Positions 24,787 to 33,576 of a stretch of 64,000 bases of DNA are shown one piece after another; position 1 is the stretch's first letter; every line of letters starts with the position of its first letter. The translations under genes were made by a program, and so were the position numbers. The notes beneath the pieces are model-generated. The model searched no databases. It saw only the letters and a program-made list of their open reading frames with translations, and was not told the DNA's origin. The DNA comes from Lentzea pudingi (lineage in GTDB: Bacteria; Actinomycetota; Actinomycetes; Mycobacteriales; Pseudonocardiaceae): NCBI RefSeq assembly GCF_014646255.1, contig NZ_BMNC01000012.1:62001-126000 (forward strand), given 5' to 3'.

Positions 24787-26052
24787 TCAGAGAGTCGAGT
24801 ACAGCGGGTGCTTCGCCGCCAGCACCTCGACGCGCGCACGCAGCTCGTCGATCGCCGCGTTCGGCTTGAGGGCCTCCGCGATCACGTCGGCGACCTCGGT
24901 GAAGTCGGCCTCGCCGAACCCGCGGGTCGCGAGCGCCGGCGTGCCGATCCGCAGACCGGACGTCACCATCGGCGGACGCGGGTCGTTCGGAACGGCGTTG
25001 CGGTTGACCGTGATGCCGATCTGGTGCAGCACGTCCTCGGCCTGCTTGCCGTCGAGCTCGGAGTTCACCAGGTCGACGAGGACCAGGTGCACGTCCGTGC
25101 CGCCGGTCAGCACCTTCACGCCGGCCTCGGCGACGTCCGCCTGCGACAGGCGCTCGGCCAGGATCCGCGCGCCCTCGAGCGTGCGGCGCTGGCGGTCCGC
25201 GAACTCCGGCGAGGCGGCGTGCTTGAACGCCACGGCCTTCGCCGCGATCACGTGCTCGAGCGGGCCGCCCTGCTGGCCCGGGAACACCGCCGAGTTGATC
25301 TTCTTGGCGATGTCGGCCTCGTTCGACAGGATCACGCCGCCACGGGGACCGCCGAGGGTCTTGTGGGTCGTGGTCGTCGTGACGTGCGCGTGCGGCACGG
25401 GCGACGGGTGCAGGCCGGCGGCCACGAGGCCGGCGAAGTGCGCCATGTCCACCATCAGGTAGGCCTCGACCGAGTCCGCGATGCGGCGGAACTCGGCGAA
25501 GTCCAGCTGACGCGGGTAGGCGGACCAGCCCGCGACGATCAGCTTCGGGCGGTGCTCCTGCGCCAGGCGCTCGACCTCGGCCATGTCGACGCGGCCGTCG
25601 GAGTCCGCGACGTGGTACGGCACGACGTTGTAGAGCTTGCCGGAGAAGTTGATCCGCATGCCGTGCGTCAGGTGGCCGCCGTGCGCGAGGTCCAGGCCGA
25701 GGATCGTGTCGCCGGGCTGGAGCAGCGCGAACATCGCGGCCGCGTTGGCCTGCGCGCCCGAGTGCGGCTGGACGTTCGCGAAGCCGGCGCCGAAGAGCGA
25801 CTTGATCCGCTCGATGGCGAGGCGCTCGACGACGTCCACGTGCTCGCAGCCGCCGTAGTAGCGGCGGCCGGGGTAGCCCTCGGCGTACTTGTTCGTCAGC
25901 ACCGAGCCCTGGGCCTGCAGCACCGAGACGGGCGTGAAGTTCTCCGAGGCGATCATCTCGAGCGTGCCCTGCTGGCGTGCCAGCTCGGCCGCAACGGCCT
26001 CGGCCACCTCGGGGTCGTACTCCGCGAGGGAAGCGTTGAACTGGTCGGACAT
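24787..26052 (-). CDS. glyA: serine hydroxymethyltransferase
   Basis: A 421-aa PLP enzyme interconverting serine and glycine with tetrahydrofolate. NKYAEGYPGRRYYGGCEHVD is the substrate/PLP region, VDMAHFAGLVAAG carries the PLP Asp, and TTTTHKTLGGPRGG has the Schiff-base lysine. The start is the Met of MSDQFNASL, 13 nt after the gcvT stop. It forms an operon with gcvT behind a glycine riboswitch. Confidence 0.97.
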   Translation of the reverse strand: MSDQFNASLAEYDPEVAEAVAAELARQQGTLEMIASENFTPVSVLQAQGSVLTNKYAEGYPGRRYYGGCEHVDVVERLAIERIKSLFGAGFANVQPHSGAQANAAAMFALLQPGDTILGLDLAHGGHLTHGMRINFSGKLYNVVPYHVADSDGRVDMAEVERLAQEHRPKLIVAGWSAYPRQLDFAEFRRIADSVEAYLMVDMAHFAGLVAAGLHPSPVPHAHVTTTTTHKTLGGPRGGVILSNEADIAKKINSAVFPGQQGGPLEHVIAAKAVAFKHAASPEFADRQRRTLEGARILAERLSQADVAEAGVKVLTGGTDVHLVLVDLVNSELDGKQAEDVLHQIGITVNRNAVPNDPRPPMVTSGLRIGTPALATRGFGEADFTEVADVIAEALKPNAAIDELRARVEVLAAKHPLYSTL

Positions 26053-26065
26053 CTGGAAGATCTCC

Positions 26066-27160
26066 CTACTTGGCGCGCTTGTAGAACGGAAGTGCGACGA
26101 CCTCGACCGGCTGCTTCTTGCCGCGGACGTCGACCAGCAACTGGGTGCCCGGCTCGGCACTCGCCTTGGTCACGTAGGCCATGGCGACGGAGTAGCCGAG
26201 GGTCGGGGACAGCGCGCCCGACGTCACCTCGCCCACGACCTCGTCGCCGTTGAGCACCGCGTAACCGTGGCGCGGAGCGCGGCGCTCGGGGGTCTTCAGT
26301 CCGACCAGGACCGAGTCCACACCGGACTCGGCGACCTTGGTCAGGGCGTCGCGGCCCACGAAGTCGCCCGGCTTGTCGAGCTTCACGACGCGGCCCAGGT
26401 TCGCGTTGTACGGCGTCAGCGACGTGGTGAGCTCGTTGCCGTACAACGGCATCCCGGCCTCGAGGCGCAGCGTGTCGCGGCAGCCGAGCCCGCACGGCTT
26501 GAGCTCGTGCGCCTGACCGGCTTCCAGCAGAGCCGCCCAGACGGCCGGCGCGTCGGCGGGCGCGACGAACAGCTCGAAGCCCTCCTCGCCGGTGTACCCG
26601 GTGCGGGCCAGCAGCGCGTCGACACCGGCGACGGCGGACGGGTACGAGGCGTAGTACTTGACCGTCGACAGGTCCGTGTCGGTCAGCCCGGAAAGGATCT
26701 CGACCGCCTTCGGCCCCTGGATGGCGATCAACGCGTAGTCCGTGGACTTGTCGGTCACGACGGTGTCGAAACCGGCAGCGCGCTCGACCAGTGCTTCAGC
26801 CACCACTGAAGCGTTGGAGGCGTTCGCGACGACCATGAACTCCTGGTCGCCCAGGCGGTACACGATCAGGTCGTCGATCACGCCGCCGTCAGCCTGCGTG
26901 ATCATCGTGTAGCGCGCCTTGCCGACGGCCAGCGCCGAGATGTGGCCGACGAGCGCGAAGTCGAGGGCCTCCCCCGCCTGCGGACCGGTCAGGACGATCT
27001 CACCCATGTGCGTGAGGTCGAACAGGCCCGCGGTGGTGCGCACCGCGTGGTGCTCCGCGAGCTCGGACGAGTAGCGCAGCGGCATCCGCCAGCCCGCGAA
27101 GTCGGTGAACATCGCGCCGAGCTGCTCGTGCTCGGCGTTCAGAGGCGTGAGGCGGGACAT
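26066..27160 (-). CDS. gcvT: aminomethyltransferase (glycine cleavage T protein)
   Basis: A 364-aa T protein that transfers the methylene group of glycine from H-protein to tetrahydrofolate. LFDLTHMGEI and GYTGEEGFELF are the folate-domain signatures, GCRDTLRLEAGMPLYGNEL the central motif, and the C-terminal barrel contains GEVTSGALSPTLG. ATG 27160 has GGAGGAG upstream. Directly upstream on the same strand is a tandem glycine riboswitch. gcvH and gcvP are not in this window. Confidence 0.96.
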   Translation of the reverse strand: MSRLTPLNAEHEQLGAMFTDFAGWRMPLRYSSELAEHHAVRTTAGLFDLTHMGEIVLTGPQAGEALDFALVGHISALAVGKARYTMITQADGGVIDDLIVYRLGDQEFMVVANASNASVVAEALVERAAGFDTVVTDKSTDYALIAIQGPKAVEILSGLTDTDLSTVKYYASYPSAVAGVDALLARTGYTGEEGFELFVAPADAPAVWAALLEAGQAHELKPCGLGCRDTLRLEAGMPLYGNELTTSLTPYNANLGRVVKLDKPGDFVGRDALTKVAESGVDSVLVGLKTPERRAPRHGYAVLNGDEVVGEVTSGALSPTLGYSVAMAYVTKASAEPGTQLLVDVRGKKQPVEVVALPFYKRAK

Positions 27161-27252
27161 CAGAACGCTCCTCCAGGGTGCGCCGAAGAGCCGGACGCGG
27201 CCGGCTGAGGCATCAGAAGAATGACACGGTCCATCGGAGACTCCTCACTAGA

Positions 27253-27437
27253 GCGAGCCTCCCCCTCTGTCATGAGCCTGAGAGCTTCACCACCGCAGTG
27301 GTTTGCACCGTGGGCGAGGCTGCCTCGCAGCCTGCTTTTCAGAGTTGCCTTCGTCGCGCGGTACCTGTACCTGAGAGATTCCGGGGAGGAGTTGCTCCTA
27401 CGGTGCTCCCACTCAAGGGAGCTCTCCCGCGCGACAT
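27253..27437 (-). promoter_or_regulatory. tandem glycine riboswitch (gcvT motif)
   Basis: On the minus strand: GCGCGGGAGAGCTCCC opens aptamer 1, followed by CACCGTAGGAGCAACTCC and AATCTCTCAGGTACAGGTA. A second aptamer ends with GGTGGTGAAGCTCTCAGG and ATGACAGAGGGGGAGGC. These are the conserved elements of the gcvT RNA. It ends about 90 nt before gcvT and would raise gcvT-glyA expression when glycine is high. A GC-rich inverted repeat (GCCGG/CCGGC) before the gcvT SD could be the expression platform; that part is inferred. Confidence 0.9.
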
Positions 27438-27484
27438 CGACGGCCGTGTTCAGTTGGTAGCCCCAGACGCTAGCAGGCCGAACG

Positions 27485-27787
27485 TCACAGCGGCACGCCC
27501 TGCGCGGTCTTCTCGACCACCTTGCGCTCCGCCCAGAAGGACAGGAACGGGATCGTGCCGGCGACCAGGACCAGCAGGGTGCCCTTGATCGACCAGCGCA
27601 GCTTGAGCGCCAGGTCGACGGAAATCACCAGGTAGATGGCGTAGAGGAAGCCGTGGATCGGGCCGACGACCTTCATCGCGCCACCCATGTCCGCGGCGTA
27701 CTTGAGCACCATCGCCACGACCAGCAGCAGCAGGAAGACTCCGACCACGTAAGCCATGACCCTGAACCGGGTCAACGCACCCTTCAT
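27485..27787 (-). CDS. DUF3817 integral membrane protein
   Basis: A 100-aa protein with three transmembrane helices: FRVMAYVVGVFLLLLVVAMV, HGFLYAIYLVISVDLALKL and TLLVLVAGTIPFLSFWAERK. The last, with its terminal WAERK, is the hallmark of the actinobacterial DUF3817 family. ATG 27787 has a GGCGGG-type SD; a TTG at 27805 overlapping the upstream stop is the alternative. It is coupled to the 27802-28179 gene. Function unknown. Confidence 0.85.
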   Translation of the reverse strand: MKGALTRFRVMAYVVGVFLLLLVVAMVLKYAADMGGAMKVVGPIHGFLYAIYLVISVDLALKLRWSIKGTLLVLVAGTIPFLSFWAERKVVEKTAQGVPL

Positions 27788-27801
27788 CTGCCCGCCTTCG
27801 C

Positions 27802-28179
27802 TCAACGACCGTCCCGCGCGTTGAGGTCCGCGAGCATGCGGTTGTAGGCCGCGAGCTCCGCGTCTTCGTCATCGTCGAAGTGCTCGACAGGCGCGGGTTT
27901 GACGGCGACAACCGTACTTTCCGGCCTGGGAGCAGGTGCAACCGGATCCTCGTCACGCCGCTGACGTGCCAACCGGCGGAACCGCCACACCATGAAGAGG
28001 GGGAAGAGACCGAAGAGCGGCCACTGGAGCACGTACCCGAGGTTCTGGAACGTGCCGCTGGCGGACTCGAAGCGCTGCCACTGCCACCACGCGAGCCCGC
28101 AACAGGCGACCAGCGCCGCCAGACAGGCGAACGCGATCAGCACACGTTGGGGAGTAAGGAGGCCGCGCACGACCTCCAC
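27802..28179 (-). CDS. two-helix membrane protein of unknown function
   Basis: 125 aa from GTG 28179 (GTG 28170 also possible). TM1 VLIAFACLAALVACCGLAWW, TM2 LGYVLQWPLFGLFPLFMVW, then a basic RFRRLARQRR segment and a cytosolic tail ending DAELAAYNRMLADLNARDGR. It lies directly upstream of the DUF3817 gene with overlapping ends, a pairing that is conserved in actinomycetes as far as I know. No enzymatic motif. Confidence 0.72.
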   Translation of the reverse strand: MEVVRGLLTPQRVLIAFACLAALVACCGLAWWQWQRFESASGTFQNLGYVLQWPLFGLFPLFMVWRFRRLARQRRDEDPVAPAPRPESTVVAVKPAPVEHFDDDEDAELAAYNRMLADLNARDGR

Positions 28180-28229
28180 ACTACAAGTCCACGCTTGGGT
28201 GGGGCCTCCTGGGCGGAGGCCGACCCGTT

Positions 28230-28283
28230 GGGGGGGTCCGGGGGCTTCCCTCCGGCTGGGGTGTGAGGGCTCGGCCCCCACAG
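28230..28283. repeat. dispersed GC-rich hairpin repeat, copy 2
   Basis: GGGGGGTCCGGGGGCTTCCC, then TCCGGCTGGGG and GAGGGCTCGGCCCCCACAGGACAC, a diverged copy of the element at 10126-10182. Confidence 0.55.
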
Positions 28284-28344
28284 GACACGCGGAACAAGCT
28301 GCGGCGAGCGCGTTCCGCGAGCACACGGCTCCCGCTTGTGGAGC

Positions 28345-28836
28345 CTATGCGACGCCGTCCCGGCGCTGCCTCTGCAGACGAGCGACGCACCAGGCCGCGG
28401 CGGAGCCACGACGAAGGTGCTGGAGAACCGTCATCGGTCCCAGGCGCCTCCCGAGATCGGCAGGAGACAGGCCGGCCGCGCGGTAGTCGAGCGCGCGCTG
28501 GTCCAACGGGCTGATGCCCGCGTCCCACCACTGCTCGGCCTCGGCGACGTCGCCCACCAGCTGCCAGTAGCTCGCCGCGGCGGCGAGCAGTGCCTCGGGT
28601 GCCTCCGGCGCCCGCTTGCGCATCGCGGCCACGTAGGCCGGATCCGCCGAGTCGACCTTGACCAAGCCACGCGACCCGCTCCTGCCTCCCCGCTGCACGG
28701 GGATGCCTGGCGCCGAGGGGGGAGCCTCCGCGAGCCACGCGTTCTTGATCCGGTTCACCTCCTGCATCTCTGCGTCATCAGACCGTTCAGCCGCCCACTG
28801 CTGCAACAGCTCGTGGACCCCGGAGTCCTCGACCAT
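28345..28836 (-). CDS. hypothetical protein with helical repeats
   Basis: 163 aa from ATG 28836 (MVEDSGVHELLQQW). Mostly alpha-helical and charged, with no signal peptide or membrane segment. The C-terminal half (AGISPLDQRALDYRAAGLSP, ADLGRRLGPMTVLQHLRRG) looks like a small helical DNA- or protein-binding domain, and ends AWCVARLQRQRRDG. I do not recognise the family. Third-position GC is high, supporting a real gene. Confidence 0.6.
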   Translation of the reverse strand: MVEDSGVHELLQQWAAERSDDAEMQEVNRIKNAWLAEAPPSAPGIPVQRGGRSGSRGLVKVDSADPAYVAAMRKRAPEAPEALLAAAASYWQLVGDVAEAEQWWDAGISPLDQRALDYRAAGLSPADLGRRLGPMTVLQHLRRGSAAAWCVARLQRQRRDGVA

Positions 28837-29000
28837 ATGTGCCTCCTCGTCGGTCGGGGATCGGCCATTGCAGCGGAAGGTATTCGGTAGGTCTGACAAT
28901 CGCCAGACCCTGAATCGCCAGAACACCCGTTACCAGTGCGTGATTGGCCTCATTCCACCCGTCCGGCTCAACGCAGACGGCCGAGGATCACCGTCCGTCA

Positions 29001-29180
29001 CTAGCTGAGAGGGGTGGTCGTCCCGAAGAGGCTCCTGATGAAGGTGATGATCGACTCCGCGCCCTCCCGCAGCCAGCCGAGAGCCGTCTGGACCGCCGAG
29101 GCGGACTCTTCGGGCCGGGTGATCAGGAGGAACAGCACCAGCGCGACGCCCGCCAGCACTAGCACCTTCTTGAGGTTCAC
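29001..29180 (-). CDS. small single-pass membrane protein
   Basis: 59 aa from GTG 29180, preceded by GAGAGG. One N-terminal helix (KKVLVLAGVALVLFLLITRP), then an amphipathic region AVQTALGWLREGAESIITFI. Function unknown. The SD, the hydrophobic core and the codon bias support a real small gene. Confidence 0.65.
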   Translation of the reverse strand: MNLKKVLVLAGVALVLFLLITRPEESASAVQTALGWLREGAESIITFIRSLFGTTTPLS

Positions 29181-29516
29181 AGGTACCTCTCCGTCCGTGT
29201 GGTTCACCGTCGGGCGGCTGACCGCCCGTGTCACCCGCCATGGTCCCCCATTCACCCGGCCGATGAACAACGACCACGCCAAACTCCTCCCAGGTTCTGC
29301 CAGCGGCGCACGCCTGCACAGCGGCCAACGTCACCCGAATGGCGGCTAAAGAGGGGCGTCAACAGCGCCGATGTCCTGGGCACGAGGTGAACACGGACTC
29401 CCTCGCATCCCACAGCTTGGAAGAGAGACTGTTGCACCGGGCCTCACCCGGATGCCGATCGTCCCCCATCACGCACCGTCACGCCTTCGTGGCGCTATTA
29501 ATGCGCACCCGAACAT
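29181..29516. other. intergenic, nothing recognised
   Basis: About 335 nt between the small membrane-protein gene and the CoA-transferase gene. Short open frames exist on both strands but none has an SD together with coding-like third positions. No repeat, RNA gene or strong hairpin was seen. Confidence 0.5.
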
Positions 29517-30641
29517 TCATCCAATTACTCCAGACCGCCGCAGTTCCACAATTCGAGCCTCCGCCACACCCATGCCGGCAAGCACTTCCCCGGTGTTCGT
29601 CCCGGCCGGAACCGGAGCCGTGGGAACGTCCGCCGGGGTGCGGTCGAAGCGGGGTGCCGGCGCCGGGTGCGGCGAGCCGGACACGTCCACGAAAGTGTCG
29701 CGGGCCGCGTTGTACGGGTGGTGCGCCGCCTCGGCGGGGGTCAGCACCGGAGCCAGGCACGCGTCGGTGTCGCACGCGAGGTCCGCCCACTCGTCGCGCG
29801 GCCGGGTCTTCACCGCCGCCGCGATGTGTTCGCGCAGCTCAGGCCAGTTCGCTGGGTCGTTGCGCGACGGAGCGTCCTCGAGCCCCAGGACGCGGACCAG
29901 GTCGGCGTAGAACTTCTCCTCCAGTGCGCCGATGGCCACGTACTTGCCGTCGGCGGCCTCGTAGACGTCGTAGAACGGCACTCCACCGTCGAGCATGTTC
30001 TCGCCGCGTCCGCCCTGCCACATGCCCGCGGACCGCATCCCGTGCAGGAACGTCGTCAGCAACGCCGCCCCGTCGACCATGGCCGCGTCGACGACCTGGC
30101 CACGCCCGGAGCGTTCCCTTTCATACAGCGCGGCGAGCACGCCGAGGGCCAGCAGCAGCCCTCCCCCGCCGAAGTCGCCGAGCAGGTTGATCGGGAACGA
30201 CGGCGGCCCGCCGGCCCGTCCGAGAGGTTCCAGCGCCCCCGCGACGGCGATGTAGTTGATGTCGTGGCCCGCGCGGTCGGACAGGGGCCCGTCCTGGCCC
30301 CAGCCGGTCATGCGTCCGTATATGAGGCGCGGGTTGCGGGCCAGGCACTGCGCCGGGCCGATGCCGAGCCGTTCGGTGACGCCCGGCCGGAAGCCCTCGA
30401 CGAGCACGTCGGAGCGTTCGACCAGCTCCAGCACCAGTTCGGCGCCCTCGGGCTTGCGGGTGTCGATCGCGATCGAGCGCCGGTTGCGCCCCAGGAAGTC
30501 GCCGGGGATGGTCGAGCGGCTCCCCGGCTTGTGCACCTGGACCACGTCGGCGCCCAGGTCGGCGAGCACCATGCAGCCGAACGGCGCGGGCGCGAGGCCG
30601 GCCAGCTCGATGACGCGGAGTCCTGCGAGAGGGCCGCTCAC
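29517..30641 (-). CDS. CaiB/BaiF family CoA-transferase or alpha-methylacyl-CoA racemase
   Basis: A 374-aa family III CoA-transferase fold. It begins VSGPLAGLRVIELAGLAPAP, with ADLGADVVQV, the LDTRKPEG-like IAIDTRKPEG, DVLVEGFRPGVTERLG, and a Asp in GHDINYIAVAG typical of the racemase branch. GTG 30641 overlaps the stop of the acyl-CoA dehydrogenase gene (GTGA). Being beside an acyl-CoA dehydrogenase and close to beta-oxidation genes, it probably epimerises or activates a branched or methyl-acyl-CoA. Racemase versus transferase cannot be settled from sequence alone; the GxGxxLP-like context favours racemase. Confidence 0.85.
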   Translation of the reverse strand: MSGPLAGLRVIELAGLAPAPFGCMVLADLGADVVQVHKPGSRSTIPGDFLGRNRRSIAIDTRKPEGAELVLELVERSDVLVEGFRPGVTERLGIGPAQCLARNPRLIYGRMTGWGQDGPLSDRAGHDINYIAVAGALEPLGRAGGPPSFPINLLGDFGGGGLLLALGVLAALYERERSGRGQVVDAAMVDGAALLTTFLHGMRSAGMWQGGRGENMLDGGVPFYDVYEAADGKYVAIGALEEKFYADLVRVLGLEDAPSRNDPANWPELREHIAAAVKTRPRDEWADLACDTDACLAPVLTPAEAAHHPYNAARDTFVDVSGSPHPAPAPRFDRTPADVPTAPVPAGTNTGEVLAGMGVAEARIVELRRSGVIG

Positions 30642-31774
30642 AGGGACCTCGCGATGATTTCCTTCATGATCTCGTTCGTCCCGCCGTAGATCCGCTGGAC
30701 GCGGGCGTCGGACCAGGCACGCGCGATCGGGTACTCGGTCATGTAGCCGTAGCCGCCGAAGAGCTGCACGCACTCGTCGACGACCTTGCTCAGCCGGTCG
30801 CTGGCCCACCACTTCGCCATGGCGGCGGTCGGCACGTCCAGTTCGCCACGCAGGTGCTTCTCGATGCACTCGTCGATGAACGCCCTGGTCACGGCCGCCT
30901 CGGTGGCGCACTCGGCGAGCTTGAAGCGGGTGTTCTGGAACTTGATCAGCTCCTTGCCGAACGCCGTGCGCTCCTTCACGTACTTCAGCGTCAGCTCGGT
31001 GGCAGCCTCGATGCCCGCGATGCAGCAGACGCCGATGATCAGACGCTCCTGCGGCAGCTGCTGCATGAGCTGGACGAACCCGAGGCCCTCCTGACCGCCC
31101 AGGAGGTTCGCCGCGGGCACACGGACGTCGTCGAAGAACAGCTCGGCGGTGTCCTGGCCCTTCATGCCGACCTTGTCGAGCACGCGGCCGCGCCGGATGT
31201 CGTTCTCCACGACCAGCAGCGAGATGCCGGTGGCGCCCTGCGCCGGGTCGGTCTTGGCCACGACGATGACGAGGTTCGCGTGGACGCCGTTGGTGATGAA
31301 CGTCTTCGAGCCGTTGATGACGTACTCGTCACCCTCACGGATCGCCTTCGTCCGGATGCCCTGCAGGTCGGAGCCCGCCCCGGGTTCGGTCATGGCGATC
31401 GCGCCGACGTACTCGCCGGACGCGAGCTTCGGCAGCCAGCGCCGCTTCTGCTCCTCGGTGCCGTAGGAGTTGAGGTAGTGGGCGACGATGCCGCTGTGGA
31501 CGCTGTTGCCCCACGCGCTGTCGCCCGCTCGTGCCTGTTCTTCCAGCAACACGGCCTCATGCGCGAACGTGCCGCCACCGCCGCCGTACTCCTCGGGGAT
31601 GCTCAGGCACAGCAGCCCGAGCTCACCGGCCTTGGTCCACAGCTCCCGGTCGACCTGCTTCCGCTCGGCGAAGCGTTCGGCGTTCGGCGTGACCTCCTTC
31701 TCGAAGAACGTGCGCGCGAGCTGGCGCAACTGGTCCAGGTCGCTGTCCATCCACCGCGATCGACGCTCTGCCAT
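30638..31774 (-). CDS. acyl-CoA dehydrogenase
   Basis: A 378-aa FAD-dependent alpha,beta-dehydrogenase. IPEEYGGGGG, AMTEPGAGSDLQGI and NGSKTFITNG line the FAD pocket, RTAFGKELIKFQNTRFKLA is the central helix, and QLFGGYGYMTEYPIARAWSD and RIYGGTNEIMKEIIAR are the C-terminal signatures. The Glu in the YGGTNEI motif is the usual catalytic base in long/medium-chain enzymes. The start is taken at MAERRSRWMDSD (31774); Met at 31750 is possible. It is the first step of beta-oxidation and forms an operon with the CoA-transferase. Confidence 0.93.
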   Translation of the reverse strand: MAERRSRWMDSDLDQLRQLARTFFEKEVTPNAERFAERKQVDRELWTKAGELGLLCLSIPEEYGGGGGTFAHEAVLLEEQARAGDSAWGNSVHSGIVAHYLNSYGTEEQKRRWLPKLASGEYVGAIAMTEPGAGSDLQGIRTKAIREGDEYVINGSKTFITNGVHANLVIVVAKTDPAQGATGISLLVVENDIRRGRVLDKVGMKGQDTAELFFDDVRVPAANLLGGQEGLGFVQLMQQLPQERLIIGVCCIAGIEAATELTLKYVKERTAFGKELIKFQNTRFKLAECATEAAVTRAFIDECIEKHLRGELDVPTAAMAKWWASDRLSKVVDECVQLFGGYGYMTEYPIARAWSDARVQRIYGGTNEIMKEIIARSL

Positions 31775-31880
31775 GCGGTCCACGAAACCACCGGGCGGTG
31801 GTCCACGCCATGACCGCCGCGCCTGCGCAGCCGGAGAAAACTGAGCGAAATTCCCACCCCGTTCGTTCAGACTGACCGGT

Positions 31881-32315
31881 ATGCAGATCCACCAGGTCCA
31901 GCCGGACGACTGGGAACTCTGGCGCGACGTCCGCTTGGAGGCGCTGGCCGCGGACCCCGACGGGTTCGGGTCGACGCTGGCCCGCGAGCAGGCGTACACC
32001 GAGGACGACTGGCGGGAGAGCGTCGAACGGGACCTGAAGCTGGTCGCGCTCGCCCCTGAGCCCGTGGGTCTCGTCGGCGCGGCCTCGAAGCCGGACGGCC
32101 TCCACCTGTACTCGATGTGGGTGCGGTCGTCGCATCGTGGACGCGGCGTCGGAGAAGCGCTGGTCAAGGCGGTACTGGCCTGGGCGGCCGAGGAGGGCTG
32201 GAAGGTCGTGCGGCTCCGCGTGTACGACGACAACGAACCTGCTCGGCGGCTCTACGAGCGCCTCGGGTTCGTTGACGCCGACGAGCCGGAACACATGGAG
32301 TTCGTGATGAGCTAA
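31881..32315 (+). CDS. GNAT family N-acetyltransferase
   Basis: 144 aa. The acetyl-CoA-binding loop is VRSSHRGRGVGEALV (R/Q-x-x-G-x-G/A form), with LYSMWV before it, and ARRLYERLGFV at the C-terminus. Substrate unknown. It is divergent from the acyl-CoA dehydrogenase gene and lies 55 nt before the thiolase gene, but has no evident link to beta-oxidation. Confidence 0.9.
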   Translation: MQIHQVQPDDWELWRDVRLEALAADPDGFGSTLAREQAYTEDDWRESVERDLKLVALAPEPVGLVGAASKPDGLHLYSMWVRSSHRGRGVGEALVKAVLAWAAEEGWKVVRLRVYDDNEPARRLYERLGFVDADEPEHMEFVMS

Positions 32316-32370
32316 TCGGTCACCCTCCACGGTCATGGCCAGCTCCCGCACGCGGGCTTAGCGTGGTGCC

Positions 32371-33573
<1,203 letters not shown>

Positions 33574-33576
33574 GGC

